Program-made: the position numbers and the translations under genes | From: an uncultured Pelagibacteraceae bacterium | Lineage (GTDB): Bacteria; Pseudomonadota; Alphaproteobacteria; Pelagibacterales; Pelagibacteraceae | Assembly: GCA_902601705.1 (NCBI GenBank) | Contig: CACKNV010000003.1 | Span: 1-64,000 of the forward strand | Length of the DNA: 64,000 nt | Direction: 5' to 3' | Notes under the pieces: generated by a model | The model's input: only the letters and a program-made list of their open reading frames with translations | What the model was told of the DNA's origin: nothing | The model's database searches: none | Part shown: positions 1 through 7,361 of the stretch, piece by piece | How positions within the stretch are numbered: position 1 is the first letter of the stretch | Layout of the letters: each line of letters begins with the position of its first letter

Positions 1-267
1 TTTTCCCCATCTTTTTAAAGTTTCAACAAATTGTCTTATCATCTCATAATGAGATAAATTTGAATTCTTTAACATCTGAGGTGACGATTTATTTACAATC
101 AGTGCCATAGCTTCAGGAATAATTCCAGGGCTTAACCTGCATCTAGCATCAAATCTATCTAGTTCATCGAGATTATCATTGGTTAAGACAGCGCCAATTT
201 GAATTATCTGTCCCCAATATTTATTGGAGGAACTGGTTTCGAAATCATAAAAGACAAAATTAGACAT
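1..267 (-). CDS. sbcB: Exodeoxyribonuclease I, N-terminal part (runs off left edge)
   Basis: The first 89 codons are visible; the rest lies beyond the left edge. The protein opens MSNFVFYDFETSS, the ExoI motif of DEDD-family 3'-5' exonucleases, in which Asp and Glu of DFET bind the catalytic metal. It continues with IIQIGAVLTNDNLDELDRF, typical of SbcB. ExoI degrades single-stranded DNA 3'-5' and works in mismatch repair and recombination. The start ATG is 7 bases beyond the stop of... no other gene intervenes before rmuC, which follows closely downstream on the opposite reading order, so the two genes form a DNA-maintenance pair on the minus strand. The family call is firm; only the C-terminal domains cannot be checked. 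Confidence 0.82.
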   Translation of the reverse strand, partial: MSNFVFYDFETSSSNKYWGQIIQIGAVLTNDNLDELDRFDARCRLSPGIIPEAMALIVNKSSPQMLKNSNLSHYEMIRQFVETLKRWGK

Positions 268-274
268 ATTAAAT

Positions 275-1303
275 CTACTTAAGAATTTTTATCTTTTCTG
301 AATTTTCCTCTAATGTTTCTTTTACCTTTTGGGGGTCTTTAATATTAGAAAGTGTATTCATTATTGATCTTGCATCTCTTCCAAAACCATCAGTTGCGGT
401 CATAGCTTGTTCAAGTTTTTTCCTTAAATCTTTTATCCCATCAAAATGTTTGTCAAATCTTGAACTTATATTTCTTAAATCGCTATAAATTTGCGTAGCA
501 TGTTGTTGTACTTTTAATGTCTGAAATCCTAAATAATAAGATTGTAACAGTGCAGATAAAGTATTTGGACCTGATATTGTAACTTTATACTTTGTTCTTA
601 ATTCTTGAAGCAATAGTTCTTTTGTTTTTGGATCTCTATAACTTGACAGTTCTGCAAAAAGTCCTTCTGTTGGAACATAGACAATTGCAAAATCTGTACT
701 TTTCGGTGGAGCTATATATTTCATGTTAACAGCTTTTGCTTTTAATCTGAAAGCGGCTGCTAAATCTTTTCTCGCTTCAGCTTGAGCATCTTTATCATTA
801 GCATTATAGGCATCATCAATAGCCTTATATTTTTCTACAGGCCAATGGCTGTCAATAGGAAGTAAGACATCTTGTAGTTTTATAGCAAACTCGACTGTCT
901 CGGATGTGTCTTCCTTCATTTTCACATTTGCTATAAATTGTGATGCTGGAAGTAAATCTTTTAATAGGGCTCCTAACCCAAATTCAGCTAGTGTACCGTA
1001 AGTTTTTACACCACTTAAAATTTTACTAAAATTATCCTGGCTTTTATTTAGTTCACTTACTTGACGATTAAATACTCCAACCTTTTCATCTACTTTTGTA
1101 AGAGCTCCTGTCATGTCTTTTGCAATTTCTTTACTCATGGAACCAAATGACTGACTAAAAGAATTTTTCAAAGAGCTTACTTCATCTTTAAAAATCTGGC
1201 TGTTGTCAATTTGGTCTGGTTGTTTACGTTTTATTAAGAATATAACGGCAATAAGATTAGCAATTAACAAACATATTATGAGTAAACCTACTATCGAATC
1301 CAT
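275..1303 (-). CDS. rmuC: DNA recombination protein RmuC homologue
   Basis: This 342-residue protein has an N-terminal membrane anchor (about residues 4-26), a short helical and coiled-coil stretch (about 35-95), and then the RmuC domain. Landmarks of that domain are GLGALLKDLLPASQF, LPIDSHWPVEKY and FAIVYVPTEGLFAEL. RmuC proteins are related to restriction-endonuclease-fold nucleases and limit inversions at short inverted repeats; the exact biochemistry is poorly known. The length is somewhat short for the family. It starts with ATG and lies upstream of sbcB on the same strand (7-base gap), which suggests co-transcription. Confidence 0.85.
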   Translation of the reverse strand: MDSIVGLLIICLLIANLIAVIFLIKRKQPDQIDNSQIFKDEVSSLKNSFSQSFGSMSKEIAKDMTGALTKVDEKVGVFNRQVSELNKSQDNFSKILSGVKTYGTLAEFGLGALLKDLLPASQFIANVKMKEDTSETVEFAIKLQDVLLPIDSHWPVEKYKAIDDAYNANDKDAQAEARKDLAAAFRLKAKAVNMKYIAPPKSTDFAIVYVPTEGLFAELSSYRDPKTKELLLQELRTKYKVTISGPNTLSALLQSYYLGFQTLKVQQHATQIYSDLRNISSRFDKHFDGIKDLRKKLEQAMTATDGFGRDARSIMNTLSNIKDPQKVKETLEENSEKIKILK

Positions 1304-1329
1304 AAATCATTATACATCATTTAGAATAA

Positions 1330-2277
1330 TTAAATATATTTTATAATATTTTTAGCTGGAAAAGTTTTTTTAATCCAAGATGGAGGAATATTTTTAAAAC
1401 CTTTATAAGCAGCAAAATAAGCACCAACAAAGTTAGCCCTAGAGCAATTACATCCTCCAGCTTTAATAGTTTTATTAATAGCTGATTTATAGTTATTTGA
1501 ACTAATCATTGCATGTATAGAACCCATGAAAGTGCCTGGATAACTACAGGCCTTACCAAATTTTCTCACTACTTTTGTGTGATTTTGTTTTTTTAATATT
1601 AAGATTTTTTTAATGTTTTTTATTACATCTTTAAAATATCTATTTTTTTTATATTTCTTCACAAAAAACTGGACTGGGTCTTTCTTGTTATCATTTGCTA
1701 AACTAATGATCTTAAGTTTAGCTAAAGCATATGTTTCATTTATTTTCGAATTAGCTACACTTTTTATAACCCTCTTTAGATCCGTCTCTGAATTATTATA
1801 AAGAAAATAAGGTAGTGCTGCGCAATAACCATCAGACTCGTTAACTTTTTTGCCTCCAGTTGCGGTCTTGTTAGTTTTTATGTTTTGTATAGTTTCTAAT
1901 ATGTTTTGATGTATCCAAGGACCATTAATTGGTCTTTTCCATTTTATTTTTTTATATTTTTTTCTGAGTTTTAAATTCTTCCAATAAGCAGAACCTGGTC
2001 CGAAGTTTTTGACAATATTCCTTTTAAAATTTTTTAAAATATTTGACTTTTTCTTTGTTGAAATTAATGTTCTAAACATTACCTGCCCAACGTCATTGTA
2101 ACCAGAAACTTTGCCTGTTTTGATTGAGTAAAATGGACTTTTATTTTTTTTTAAAAATGTAATTTCTTTTTTTCCTTTAATGTGTTGATTTAATTTTTTA
2201 GGATCGTAAACCCAATGCAAAGGTCTTGCGGCTGCATCTGCAACTGTTGCGCCTAGAAAAATATGTAAATTATCCAT
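1330..2277 (-). CDS. ADP-ribosylglycohydrolase (DraG/SelJ) family protein
   Basis: A 315-residue all-alpha protein of the ADP-ribosylglycohydrolase superfamily. The N-terminus (IFLGATVADAAARPLHWVYD) matches the family's first helix. The middle carries NESDGYCAALPY and the C-terminal metal-site region is GGCNCSRANFVGAYFAAYKG. In canonical DraG enzymes that last motif is GGDTDT, with Asp residues binding two Mg ions. As I recall, a subfamily related to selenoprotein J has GGDNCSR. Here the first Asp is Cys276, so metal binding may be altered. It may remove ADP-ribose from a protein or small molecule, but the substrate is not deducible. It is 4 bases downstream of the rlmN-like gene, probably in one transcript. 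Confidence 0.7.
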   Translation of the reverse strand: MDNLHIFLGATVADAAARPLHWVYDPKKLNQHIKGKKEITFLKKNKSPFYSIKTGKVSGYNDVGQVMFRTLISTKKKSNILKNFKRNIVKNFGPGSAYWKNLKLRKKYKKIKWKRPINGPWIHQNILETIQNIKTNKTATGGKKVNESDGYCAALPYFLYNNSETDLKRVIKSVANSKINETYALAKLKIISLANDNKKDPVQFFVKKYKKNRYFKDVIKNIKKILILKKQNHTKVVRKFGKACSYPGTFMGSIHAMISSNNYKSAINKTIKAGGCNCSRANFVGAYFAAYKGFKNIPPSWIKKTFPAKNIIKYI

Positions 2278-2281
2278 TTTC

Positions 2282-3361
2282 CTAAGCTTTCTTATTTGCT
2301 AAGGATCCGCAAGATGCGTTGATGTCTCTACCTCTGCTTCTTCTAAAAAGAGATAAAAAACCATTGTCTTGAATAATTTTTGAAAATTTGTCGATGTTGT
2401 CTTGTGAGGCAGGTTTAAAACTTTTATTTTCAAGTGGATTAAATTCAATCAGATTTAATTTTGATGGAACTTTTTTCATTATCTTCACTAATTCTTTAGC
2501 GTGTTCTTCGGTCATATTTTCCTCCAAACAAATCCATTCAATAAAAATAGGTAATTTCGTTTTATCATAATATTTTTTTAATTGAGGTATTAAAGAATTT
2601 ATAGAGTATTTTTCATTTATAGGCATAATCTCAGATCTATGTTTTGGAATTGAGCTATGTAAGCTCCATGCTAAATAAACATTAAGTTCTTTTGCAGCCC
2701 ACTCAATAGCATCTATATTGTCTTTTTTAATTCCAACGCCAACAGTGCTTACAGTTATTCTTGTTCTTCCGTACTCAAGTCCATCTTTGTTTTTTGAATT
2801 ATCTATTGCTACTTTAACATTATCTAAATTTAAAAAAGGTGACCCCTCTCCCATCAAGACTTGATTGGTAATTTTTTTTTGTGTCGACCAATCGTTAATA
2901 TAATCTTTACATAAAATAATTTGAGTAATAATTTCACTTGGAGTTAGATTTCTAACTAATTTTTTTGAAATTTGTGCTGTGGCACAAAACTCGCATGATA
3001 AATAACACCCTACAGAGACTGATAAACAAATTGTATATCGACTTTGTGACTTATCAGGTATTAGAACAGTTTCTACGTTTCTTTTATCTTTTAATTCAAG
3101 AAGAAATTTTATAGTTCCATCTTTAGATTTTTGAATATCAATTATTTTAGGTTTTTCTAAAGAAATAAGGTTTTTAATTTTTTCTCTTAATTCAAGTCCA
3201 AATGTTGTAAGTTCATCAAAATTTTTTATGTTTTTTTTATAAACAGCATTGAACATTTGCTGTGCTCGCATTTTTGCTTTTTTATCATCGATTTCTGCTT
3301 TTTCTATTAGAAAATTTTTTAGTTGATCAAAATTTAGATCGTAAAAATTTTGTTTATTCAT
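2282..3361 (-). CDS. Divergent RlmN-type radical SAM methyltransferase
   Basis: A 359-residue radical-SAM protein of the RlmN/Cfr family, which methylates C2 or C8 of adenine in 23S rRNA (and tRNA for RlmN). The iron-sulfur motif CX3CX2C is at Cys119, Cys123 and Cys126. The C-terminal Cys351 (DINASCGSL) matches the cysteine that forms the thioester-like protein-RNA adduct. The RNLTPSEIITQI and NLIEFNPL segments are family-typical. The usual SAM-binding MGMGEP motif reads MGEGSP (170-175) and the usual ND near the C-terminal half is absent. It is therefore either the genome's only RlmN, diverged, or a second paralogue. The start ATG is supported by homology from residue 3 onward. Confidence 0.75.
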   Translation of the reverse strand: MNKQNFYDLNFDQLKNFLIEKAEIDDKKAKMRAQQMFNAVYKKNIKNFDELTTFGLELREKIKNLISLEKPKIIDIQKSKDGTIKFLLELKDKRNVETVLIPDKSQSRYTICLSVSVGCYLSCEFCATAQISKKLVRNLTPSEIITQIILCKDYINDWSTQKKITNQVLMGEGSPFLNLDNVKVAIDNSKNKDGLEYGRTRITVSTVGVGIKKDNIDAIEWAAKELNVYLAWSLHSSIPKHRSEIMPINEKYSINSLIPQLKKYYDKTKLPIFIEWICLEENMTEEHAKELVKIMKKVPSKLNLIEFNPLENKSFKPASQDNIDKFSKIIQDNGFLSLFRRSRGRDINASCGSLANKKA

Positions 3362-3382
3362 TAAAAAATATATTAAAGACTT

Positions 3383-3406
3383 GAGTGGGGTATTGAAACC
3401 CCACTC
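3383..3406 (-). terminator. Intrinsic terminator after the small gene at 3419-3610
   Basis: A perfect 9-base-pair inverted repeat (GAGTGGGGT / ACCCCACTC) with a 6-base loop lies 12 bases after the stop of the upstream small gene on the minus strand. A T-rich stretch follows in that direction. GC-rich stems stand out sharply in this AT-rich DNA. It separates the small gene from the rlmN-like gene. Confidence 0.7.
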
Positions 3407-3418
3407 TATAAAGATTTA

Positions 3419-3610
3419 TTAAAGTTTTGTTCGATCAGTTTTTAAATGCTTGAGTACTTTTCCAGCATTTTTACCTTCCTTAATTAAATAGCCGCTTGTT
3501 CCGTTGGCATTTGCCTCTGGAGCTTCGACTTTTTTATTAAGTTGCTGTGTAAGTTTAGCCCTCTGACTGTTTCGGCTGAACTCACCAAGCAAACGTGAAA
3601 ATCTATTCAT
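3419..3610 (-). CDS. Small basic protein of unknown function
   Basis: A 63-residue polar protein (MNRFSRLLGEFSRNSQRAKL at its N-terminus, GKNAGKVLKHLK near its C-terminus) with no membrane segment, no cysteine and a basic charge. I do not recognise a family. The chosen ATG at 3610 follows a clear AGGAG five bases upstream, unusual for this genome, and a GTG lies directly before it. A strong terminator follows, so this is probably a separate, well-expressed transcript. An Ala/Asn/Gly linker around residues 31-40 suggests two short segments. Confidence 0.65.
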   Translation of the reverse strand: MNRFSRLLGEFSRNSQRAKLTQQLNKKVEAPEANANGTSGYLIKEGKNAGKVLKHLKTDRTKL

Positions 3611-3650
3611 CACATCTCCTTTCTTTTCAACCTACTTTGTAACTCTCTAT

Positions 3651-3683
3651 AGAGTCCCGCATGTAGATGCGGAGTCTTTTTTT
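3651..3683 (+). terminator. Candidate plus-strand intrinsic terminator without an upstream gene
   Basis: The hairpin CCGCAT-GTAG-ATGCGG is extended outward by AGAGT/AGTCT with one bulged C and one G-G mismatch, and is followed at once by seven T residues on the plus strand. It has the form of a rho-independent terminator. However, the only adjacent gene upstream runs on the minus strand, so the transcript it would end is unidentified. On the minus strand it would be a 5' leader hairpin for the small gene at 3419-3610. Confidence 0.45.
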
Positions 3684-3731
3684 CCATGACATATGGATAA
3701 GTAAACTTTAATATAAGTTATAACTTTGTCA

Positions 3732-3887
3732 ATGAATAATAAAACGCTTGGAATAATCATTATTGTCTTCGGAGGTTTGGTGCTCTATTCAGATCAGGAA
3801 TATAGTATGTTGGTTTCAGCTATAGCAATAGGTATTGGAAGTGGAATTTTTTTCTGGAAAGATAAAAAAAATGATATAGACACTTAA
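3732..3887 (+). CDS. Small two-segment membrane protein
   Basis: A 51-codon reading frame starting ATG. It encodes two hydrophobic segments, about residues 5-19 (LGIIIIVFGGLVLYS) and 27-42 (LVSAIAIGIGSGIFFW), and ends in a charged KDKKNDIDT tail. The stop lies one base before the ATG of the flavodoxin-fold oxidoreductase at 3889, so the two are probably co-transcribed and may be translationally coupled. No family is recognised. The membrane topology and close spacing support a real gene; there is no strong Shine-Dalgarno site. Confidence 0.55.
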   Translation: MNNKTLGIIIIVFGGLVLYSDQEYSMLVSAIAIGIGSGIFFWKDKKNDIDT

Positions 3888-3888
3888 C

Positions 3889-4467
3889 ATGTCTAAGAAA
3901 ATCTTCATTGTTTACGGACATCACAATACTGAAAAGTCTTTTAACGCTTCGATCAGAGATGCTTTTATAGATGAAGCAAAAAAGTTAAATCATAAAATAG
4001 ATCTTATAAACTTACACGATGAAAAACCTCTTCCATTCTTTGATGGAACCGGTCCAAATGATCAGATATTAAATTATAGAAAAAGGTTAGAGGAAAGTGA
4101 TGTACTATTCATGATTTCACCATGTTATAATTTGAGAGCAACTGCAATTTTAGAAAATTGGATAGACCTTACTTTAGCGCCTAAATGGTTTTTTTCATTT
4201 AAGAGGCTTGTGGGTAATTGGGGTTATCCAGTTGCTGGAGCTATGAAGAATAAGAAAGCTATTATGTCAATGTCTTACGGTGGAAATTGGTTTTCAATTC
4301 AAACCTGGTTTCAAAATATACCATTTAGAAGAATCAAAGCTGGAGTGCTTAAATTGGGAGGAATGAAAACAACTTATGTAAGATTTTATGAAGTTCTTCC
4401 CGGAATGACTCAACAAAAATTTGATAATCATATGCAGAAAGTAAGGAAATTAGTGCGAAATTTATGA
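3889..4467 (+). CDS. NAD(P)H dehydrogenase (quinone), flavodoxin-like fold
   Basis: A 192-residue protein of the flavodoxin-like NQO/MdaB/YwrO family. It has the FMN/FAD-binding N-terminal strand KIFIVYGHHNTEKSFNASI, the DVLFMISPCYNLRATAILENWID segment at the isoalloxazine site, and a KKAIMSMSYGG stretch typical of these oxidoreductases. It probably reduces quinones or related electrophiles with NAD(P)H in the cytoplasm. It follows the 51-residue membrane protein by one base and precedes another membrane protein. Exact substrate is unknown; the family call is secure. Confidence 0.75.
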   Translation: MSKKIFIVYGHHNTEKSFNASIRDAFIDEAKKLNHKIDLINLHDEKPLPFFDGTGPNDQILNYRKRLEESDVLFMISPCYNLRATAILENWIDLTLAPKWFFSFKRLVGNWGYPVAGAMKNKKAIMSMSYGGNWFSIQTWFQNIPFRRIKAGVLKLGGMKTTYVRFYEVLPGMTQQKFDNHMQKVRKLVRNL

Positions 4468-4504
4468 TAATTTAAATTTTTTTTAAAAAGTATATAAATA
4501 CTTT

Positions 4505-4951
4505 ATGGAAAGTTTTAAAAATTGGATGACAGAAGCTGCGAACATTATGTTCGATGACAGTAAAAATGATTTAAGAAGCTTACCGAAGTCTGTGAGACTT
4601 CAAATTTTGATAGTATTATCATTTGTTTGGTCAACTGTTTTTAGTTTATATGTTTTTAGCGTAACTTCATTTATTTTTGGCTGGGCTGGAGTAGTTATGG
4701 CTCACATAGGTTTAATTATTGCCGTGTATCTAACTTTTAAATTTTTCCATAAAAAACAAGAACAGCCTATCAGCGTCTTTCAATCAGGAAATTATAATCC
4801 AGCTAAAATTTTTGCAATTTTTTTTATAGTTTTTTTTATTTTCATCTTCACAAAAGGTATAGATGTTTTAACTAGGACTAATTCTTACGAAACTCCATAC
4901 TCTGGTCCTGATACGACTACTGAAGAAAGAATTAAAAGATTTGTAAAATAG
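4505..4951 (+). CDS. Integral membrane protein of unknown function
   Basis: A 148-residue protein with a soluble N-terminal 30 residues (MESFKNWMTEAANIMFDDSK) and then three likely membrane helices, near residues 32-55, 58-78 and 103-120. A polar tail follows. I recognise no family. It sits between the quinone oxidoreductase and the fumarylacetoacetase-family gene on the same strand with gaps of 37 and 24 bases, so it is likely part of the same transcript. A weak AT-rich hairpin abuts its ATG. Confidence 0.6.
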   Translation: MESFKNWMTEAANIMFDDSKNDLRSLPKSVRLQILIVLSFVWSTVFSLYVFSVTSFIFGWAGVVMAHIGLIIAVYLTFKFFHKKQEQPISVFQSGNYNPAKIFAIFFIVFFIFIFTKGIDVLTRTNSYETPYSGPDTTTEERIKRFVK

Positions 4952-4975
4952 ATAATTCTTATCTAAAATTATTAC

Positions 4976-5815
4976 ATGAGATTATTAAGAGTCGGAGACA
5001 TTGGGCGAGAAAAAGTTGCAGCTTTGGATGATGATAATATCATGCGAGATCTTTCTTCTCACATTAGAGACTTAAATCCTGAAACTATAAATTTTGATAA
5101 TTTGAAAAAATTACAACAAATTAAATTGGAAGAATTACCGGAAATTAAAAAAAATATTCGAGTCGGGTCTTGTATTAATAGGCCAAGTAATATTCTTTGC
5201 ATCGGCTTAAATTATTCACTCCATGCTGAGCAAACAGGATCTAAACTTCCAGATTTTCCAATAGTATTTAATAAAAGTCCCGACTGTCTCCAAGGACCTT
5301 TTGATCCAATTAAAAAGAAAAAAACACAAGAAAAATTAGACTATGAAGTCGAGCTTGCTGTTGTGGTAGGGAAAGAAGCATCAAACGTTTTAGAAGAAGA
5401 AGCTCTAGATTATGTTTTTGGCTATTTTATATTGAATGATATTTCTGATCGTCATGTTCAAAAAGTAATAGGTAATGGACATTGGACATTGGGAAAATCC
5501 TGGTGCGCTCCCGCTGGTGGAGTTTTGATAACAAAAGAACATATTAAAGACGTCAACAATATTAATTTATCTTTAAGTGTTAACGGTGAAATCAGGCAAA
5601 ACGGAAATACTAAAAATATGATATTTAAACTGAAATATCTAATTTCACATATTAGTAAATATTTAACTTTAAAACCCGGTACTATTATATCGACGGGCAC
5701 ACCTGCTGGAACGGGTATGGAACAAAAACCACAAAAATTTCTTCAAATAGGTGATAAGCTCCATCTTAAAGTTGATCATCTTGGAGAACAGAAATATGAG
5801 ATCGTAGAAGCATAA
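4976..5815 (+). CDS. Fumarylacetoacetate hydrolase family protein
   Basis: A 279-residue enzyme of the FAH/HpcE superfamily. The metal-binding triad is visible as Glu124 and Glu126 in LDYEVELAVVVGK and Asp155 in FILNDISDRH. The C-terminal LKPGTIISTGTPAGTG loop is family-typical. Such enzymes hydrolyse or decarboxylate acylpyruvates and 2-hydroxy-2,4-dienoates in aromatic, sugar-acid or oxaloacetate metabolism. The substrate cannot be told from sequence. Its TAA overlaps the ATG of the next small gene (TAATG), a sign of translational coupling. Confidence 0.82.
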   Translation: MRLLRVGDIGREKVAALDDDNIMRDLSSHIRDLNPETINFDNLKKLQQIKLEELPEIKKNIRVGSCINRPSNILCIGLNYSLHAEQTGSKLPDFPIVFNKSPDCLQGPFDPIKKKKTQEKLDYEVELAVVVGKEASNVLEEEALDYVFGYFILNDISDRHVQKVIGNGHWTLGKSWCAPAGGVLITKEHIKDVNNINLSLSVNGEIRQNGNTKNMIFKLKYLISHISKYLTLKPGTIISTGTPAGTGMEQKPQKFLQIGDKLHLKVDHLGEQKYEIVEA

Positions 5816-5925
5816 TGTCTAAAAGATATAGTGGAAAAAGTTTTAAAGATTCAAGTGTAATGAAAAAGGCTAAATTAACTTTGAAAGAGAAAAGAAAATT
5901 GAAAAGAGAAAAGAAGAAGAAATAA
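5815..5925 (+). CDS. 36-residue highly basic peptide
   Basis: A 37-codon frame encoding MSKRYSGKSFKDSSV followed by an almost wholly Lys/Arg/Glu tail ending in KREKKKK. Its ATG overlaps the stop of the upstream FAH-family gene as TAATG, and its own TAA overlaps the ATG of the SRAP gene as TAATG. This double coupling makes a real gene likely despite its size. A nucleic-acid or ribosome contact would fit the charge, but that is inference. I recognise no family. Confidence 0.55.
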   Translation: MSKRYSGKSFKDSSVMKKAKLTLKEKRKLKREKKKK

Positions 5926-6551
5926 TGTGTGGAAGATTTACTATAAGAAAGCCTGTTACTAAAACAGTCGATATCGTTAAAACAAACATTAAGGTTGAAG
6001 ATAGTGATAATTATAATGCACATCCTACTCAACAACTTCCAGTCATAAAGTCTTATACAAATGGAAAAGCACTTGAATTATGTGAATGGGGATTAGTCCC
6101 TGCTTGGTCAAAAAAACTAGATAAATTCTCTCCTCTTATCAATGCTAGGAAAGAAACTTTAATGGAAAAAGTTACATTTAAAAACCTTATTCAAACTTCA
6201 AGATGTATCGTGCCTGCGGATGGGTATTATGAATGGAAAAGAGAAGATAAAACTAAAACTCCATATTATTTTACTAAAGAAAATGATGAACTGATGTTTT
6301 TTGCAGCTATATACCAAAACAAACAATTTTGCCTAATTACTAGAGAAGCAACTGAAAAAATAAGTGTAATTCATCATAGAGAGCCTTTAATTATTAATCA
6401 AAGTCAAATAAACAACTATTTAAATGTTAAAAAAGATGCCATGGAAATTTTAAACTCAATTAAACCACCAGAGCTTAAGTTTCATGAGATATCAAAAGAT
6501 ATTAATAACCCAGTAAATAATGACCCTGCTTTAATTAAACCTTTAAATTAA
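5925..6551 (+). CDS. yedK: SRAP-domain DNA-protein crosslink protein (HMCES/YedK family)
   Basis: A 208-residue SOS-response-associated-peptidase protein. Cys2 (MCGRF) becomes the N-terminal residue after Met removal and forms a thiazolidine with abasic sites in single-stranded DNA. Supporting residues are Asn73 and Arg75 in NARKE, Glu103 in DGYYEWKRE and His150 in VIHHREP. The protein shields abasic sites from cleavage. The start is fixed because Cys must be residue 2, and it overlaps the stop of the 36-residue peptide. The next gene starts directly after its stop. Confidence 0.9.
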   Translation: MCGRFTIRKPVTKTVDIVKTNIKVEDSDNYNAHPTQQLPVIKSYTNGKALELCEWGLVPAWSKKLDKFSPLINARKETLMEKVTFKNLIQTSRCIVPADGYYEWKREDKTKTPYYFTKENDELMFFAAIYQNKQFCLITREATEKISVIHHREPLIINQSQINNYLNVKKDAMEILNSIKPPELKFHEISKDINNPVNNDPALIKPLN

Positions 6552-7361
6552 ATGAATTTATCTATCTCACCAGGAAAAAATAATGTTGGAGCTTATATCA
6601 ACGACATTAATTTAAAATTCCTAGATAAAGATCAAGCAATAGAAATCAAAAAGATTTTAAACCAATTTGGTGTGATATTTATTAAAGGACAAAATCTTGA
6701 TCCTGAAACTTATCAAAATTTTGCAAAAATTATAGGTCAACCTGTGGTGTATCCAAGACTTAAAGGCCTTGATGAAAAATATCCATTTATAAATGTAATC
6801 GAGAGAAAGCCTGATGATAAAAATTTAAGCTTTGGTTCTAGCTGGCTTCACCAAGATACAAGTTATTTATCTGATGACAGACCAAGATACACAATGTTAA
6901 TGGGTAAGGAGATACCTATTGGTCAAGGTAATACTATATTCTCATCTGGTTTTAATGCTTACGACAAATTACCAGATGATATCAAAGAAAAAATTAAAAA
7001 TGCTACTGGAGTTTTTTCATCGGCAGGTCCTATAGCAGTAACAAGACTTGAACGAGAAAAAGAAATGGGCATCAAATCATCAGAAAGTATGGAAGCTGAA
7101 CACCCAATAGTTATTACAGTTGATGGAAAGAAAACCTTATATATATCTCCAGGACATTTAATAAAAATTAAAAATGTAAAAGAAGACGAGGCTGAATATT
7201 TAAAGAATTATTTAATAGATCACGTAAACAAAGAAGAGTTCATATTTTCATATGAGTGGACTAAAGGTGATATCTGTCTCTGGGATAATTTAAGCATTCT
7301 GCATATGGCTAGTGAAATAAAAAACTGCAGAAGAGTTATGCATAGAATAACGATTAAATAA
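6552..7361 (+). CDS. TauD/TfdA-type Fe(II)/2-oxoglutarate dioxygenase
   Basis: A 269-residue dioxygenase. The iron ligands are His100 and Asp102 (WLHQDTSY) and the distal His251 (CLWDNLSILH), with an Arg-rich RRVMHR segment positioned to bind 2-oxoglutarate. The family includes taurine, 2,4-D and alkylsulfate dioxygenases. SAR11-type organisms use sulfonates and other organosulfur compounds, so taurine-like substrates are conceivable but unproven. The usual WDNR motif reads WDNL. It abuts the SRAP gene with no gap and converges on purK. Confidence 0.82.
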   Translation: MNLSISPGKNNVGAYINDINLKFLDKDQAIEIKKILNQFGVIFIKGQNLDPETYQNFAKIIGQPVVYPRLKGLDEKYPFINVIERKPDDKNLSFGSSWLHQDTSYLSDDRPRYTMLMGKEIPIGQGNTIFSSGFNAYDKLPDDIKEKIKNATGVFSSAGPIAVTRLEREKEMGIKSSESMEAEHPIVITVDGKKTLYISPGHLIKIKNVKEDEAEYLKNYLIDHVNKEEFIFSYEWTKGDICLWDNLSILHMASEIKNCRRVMHRITIK

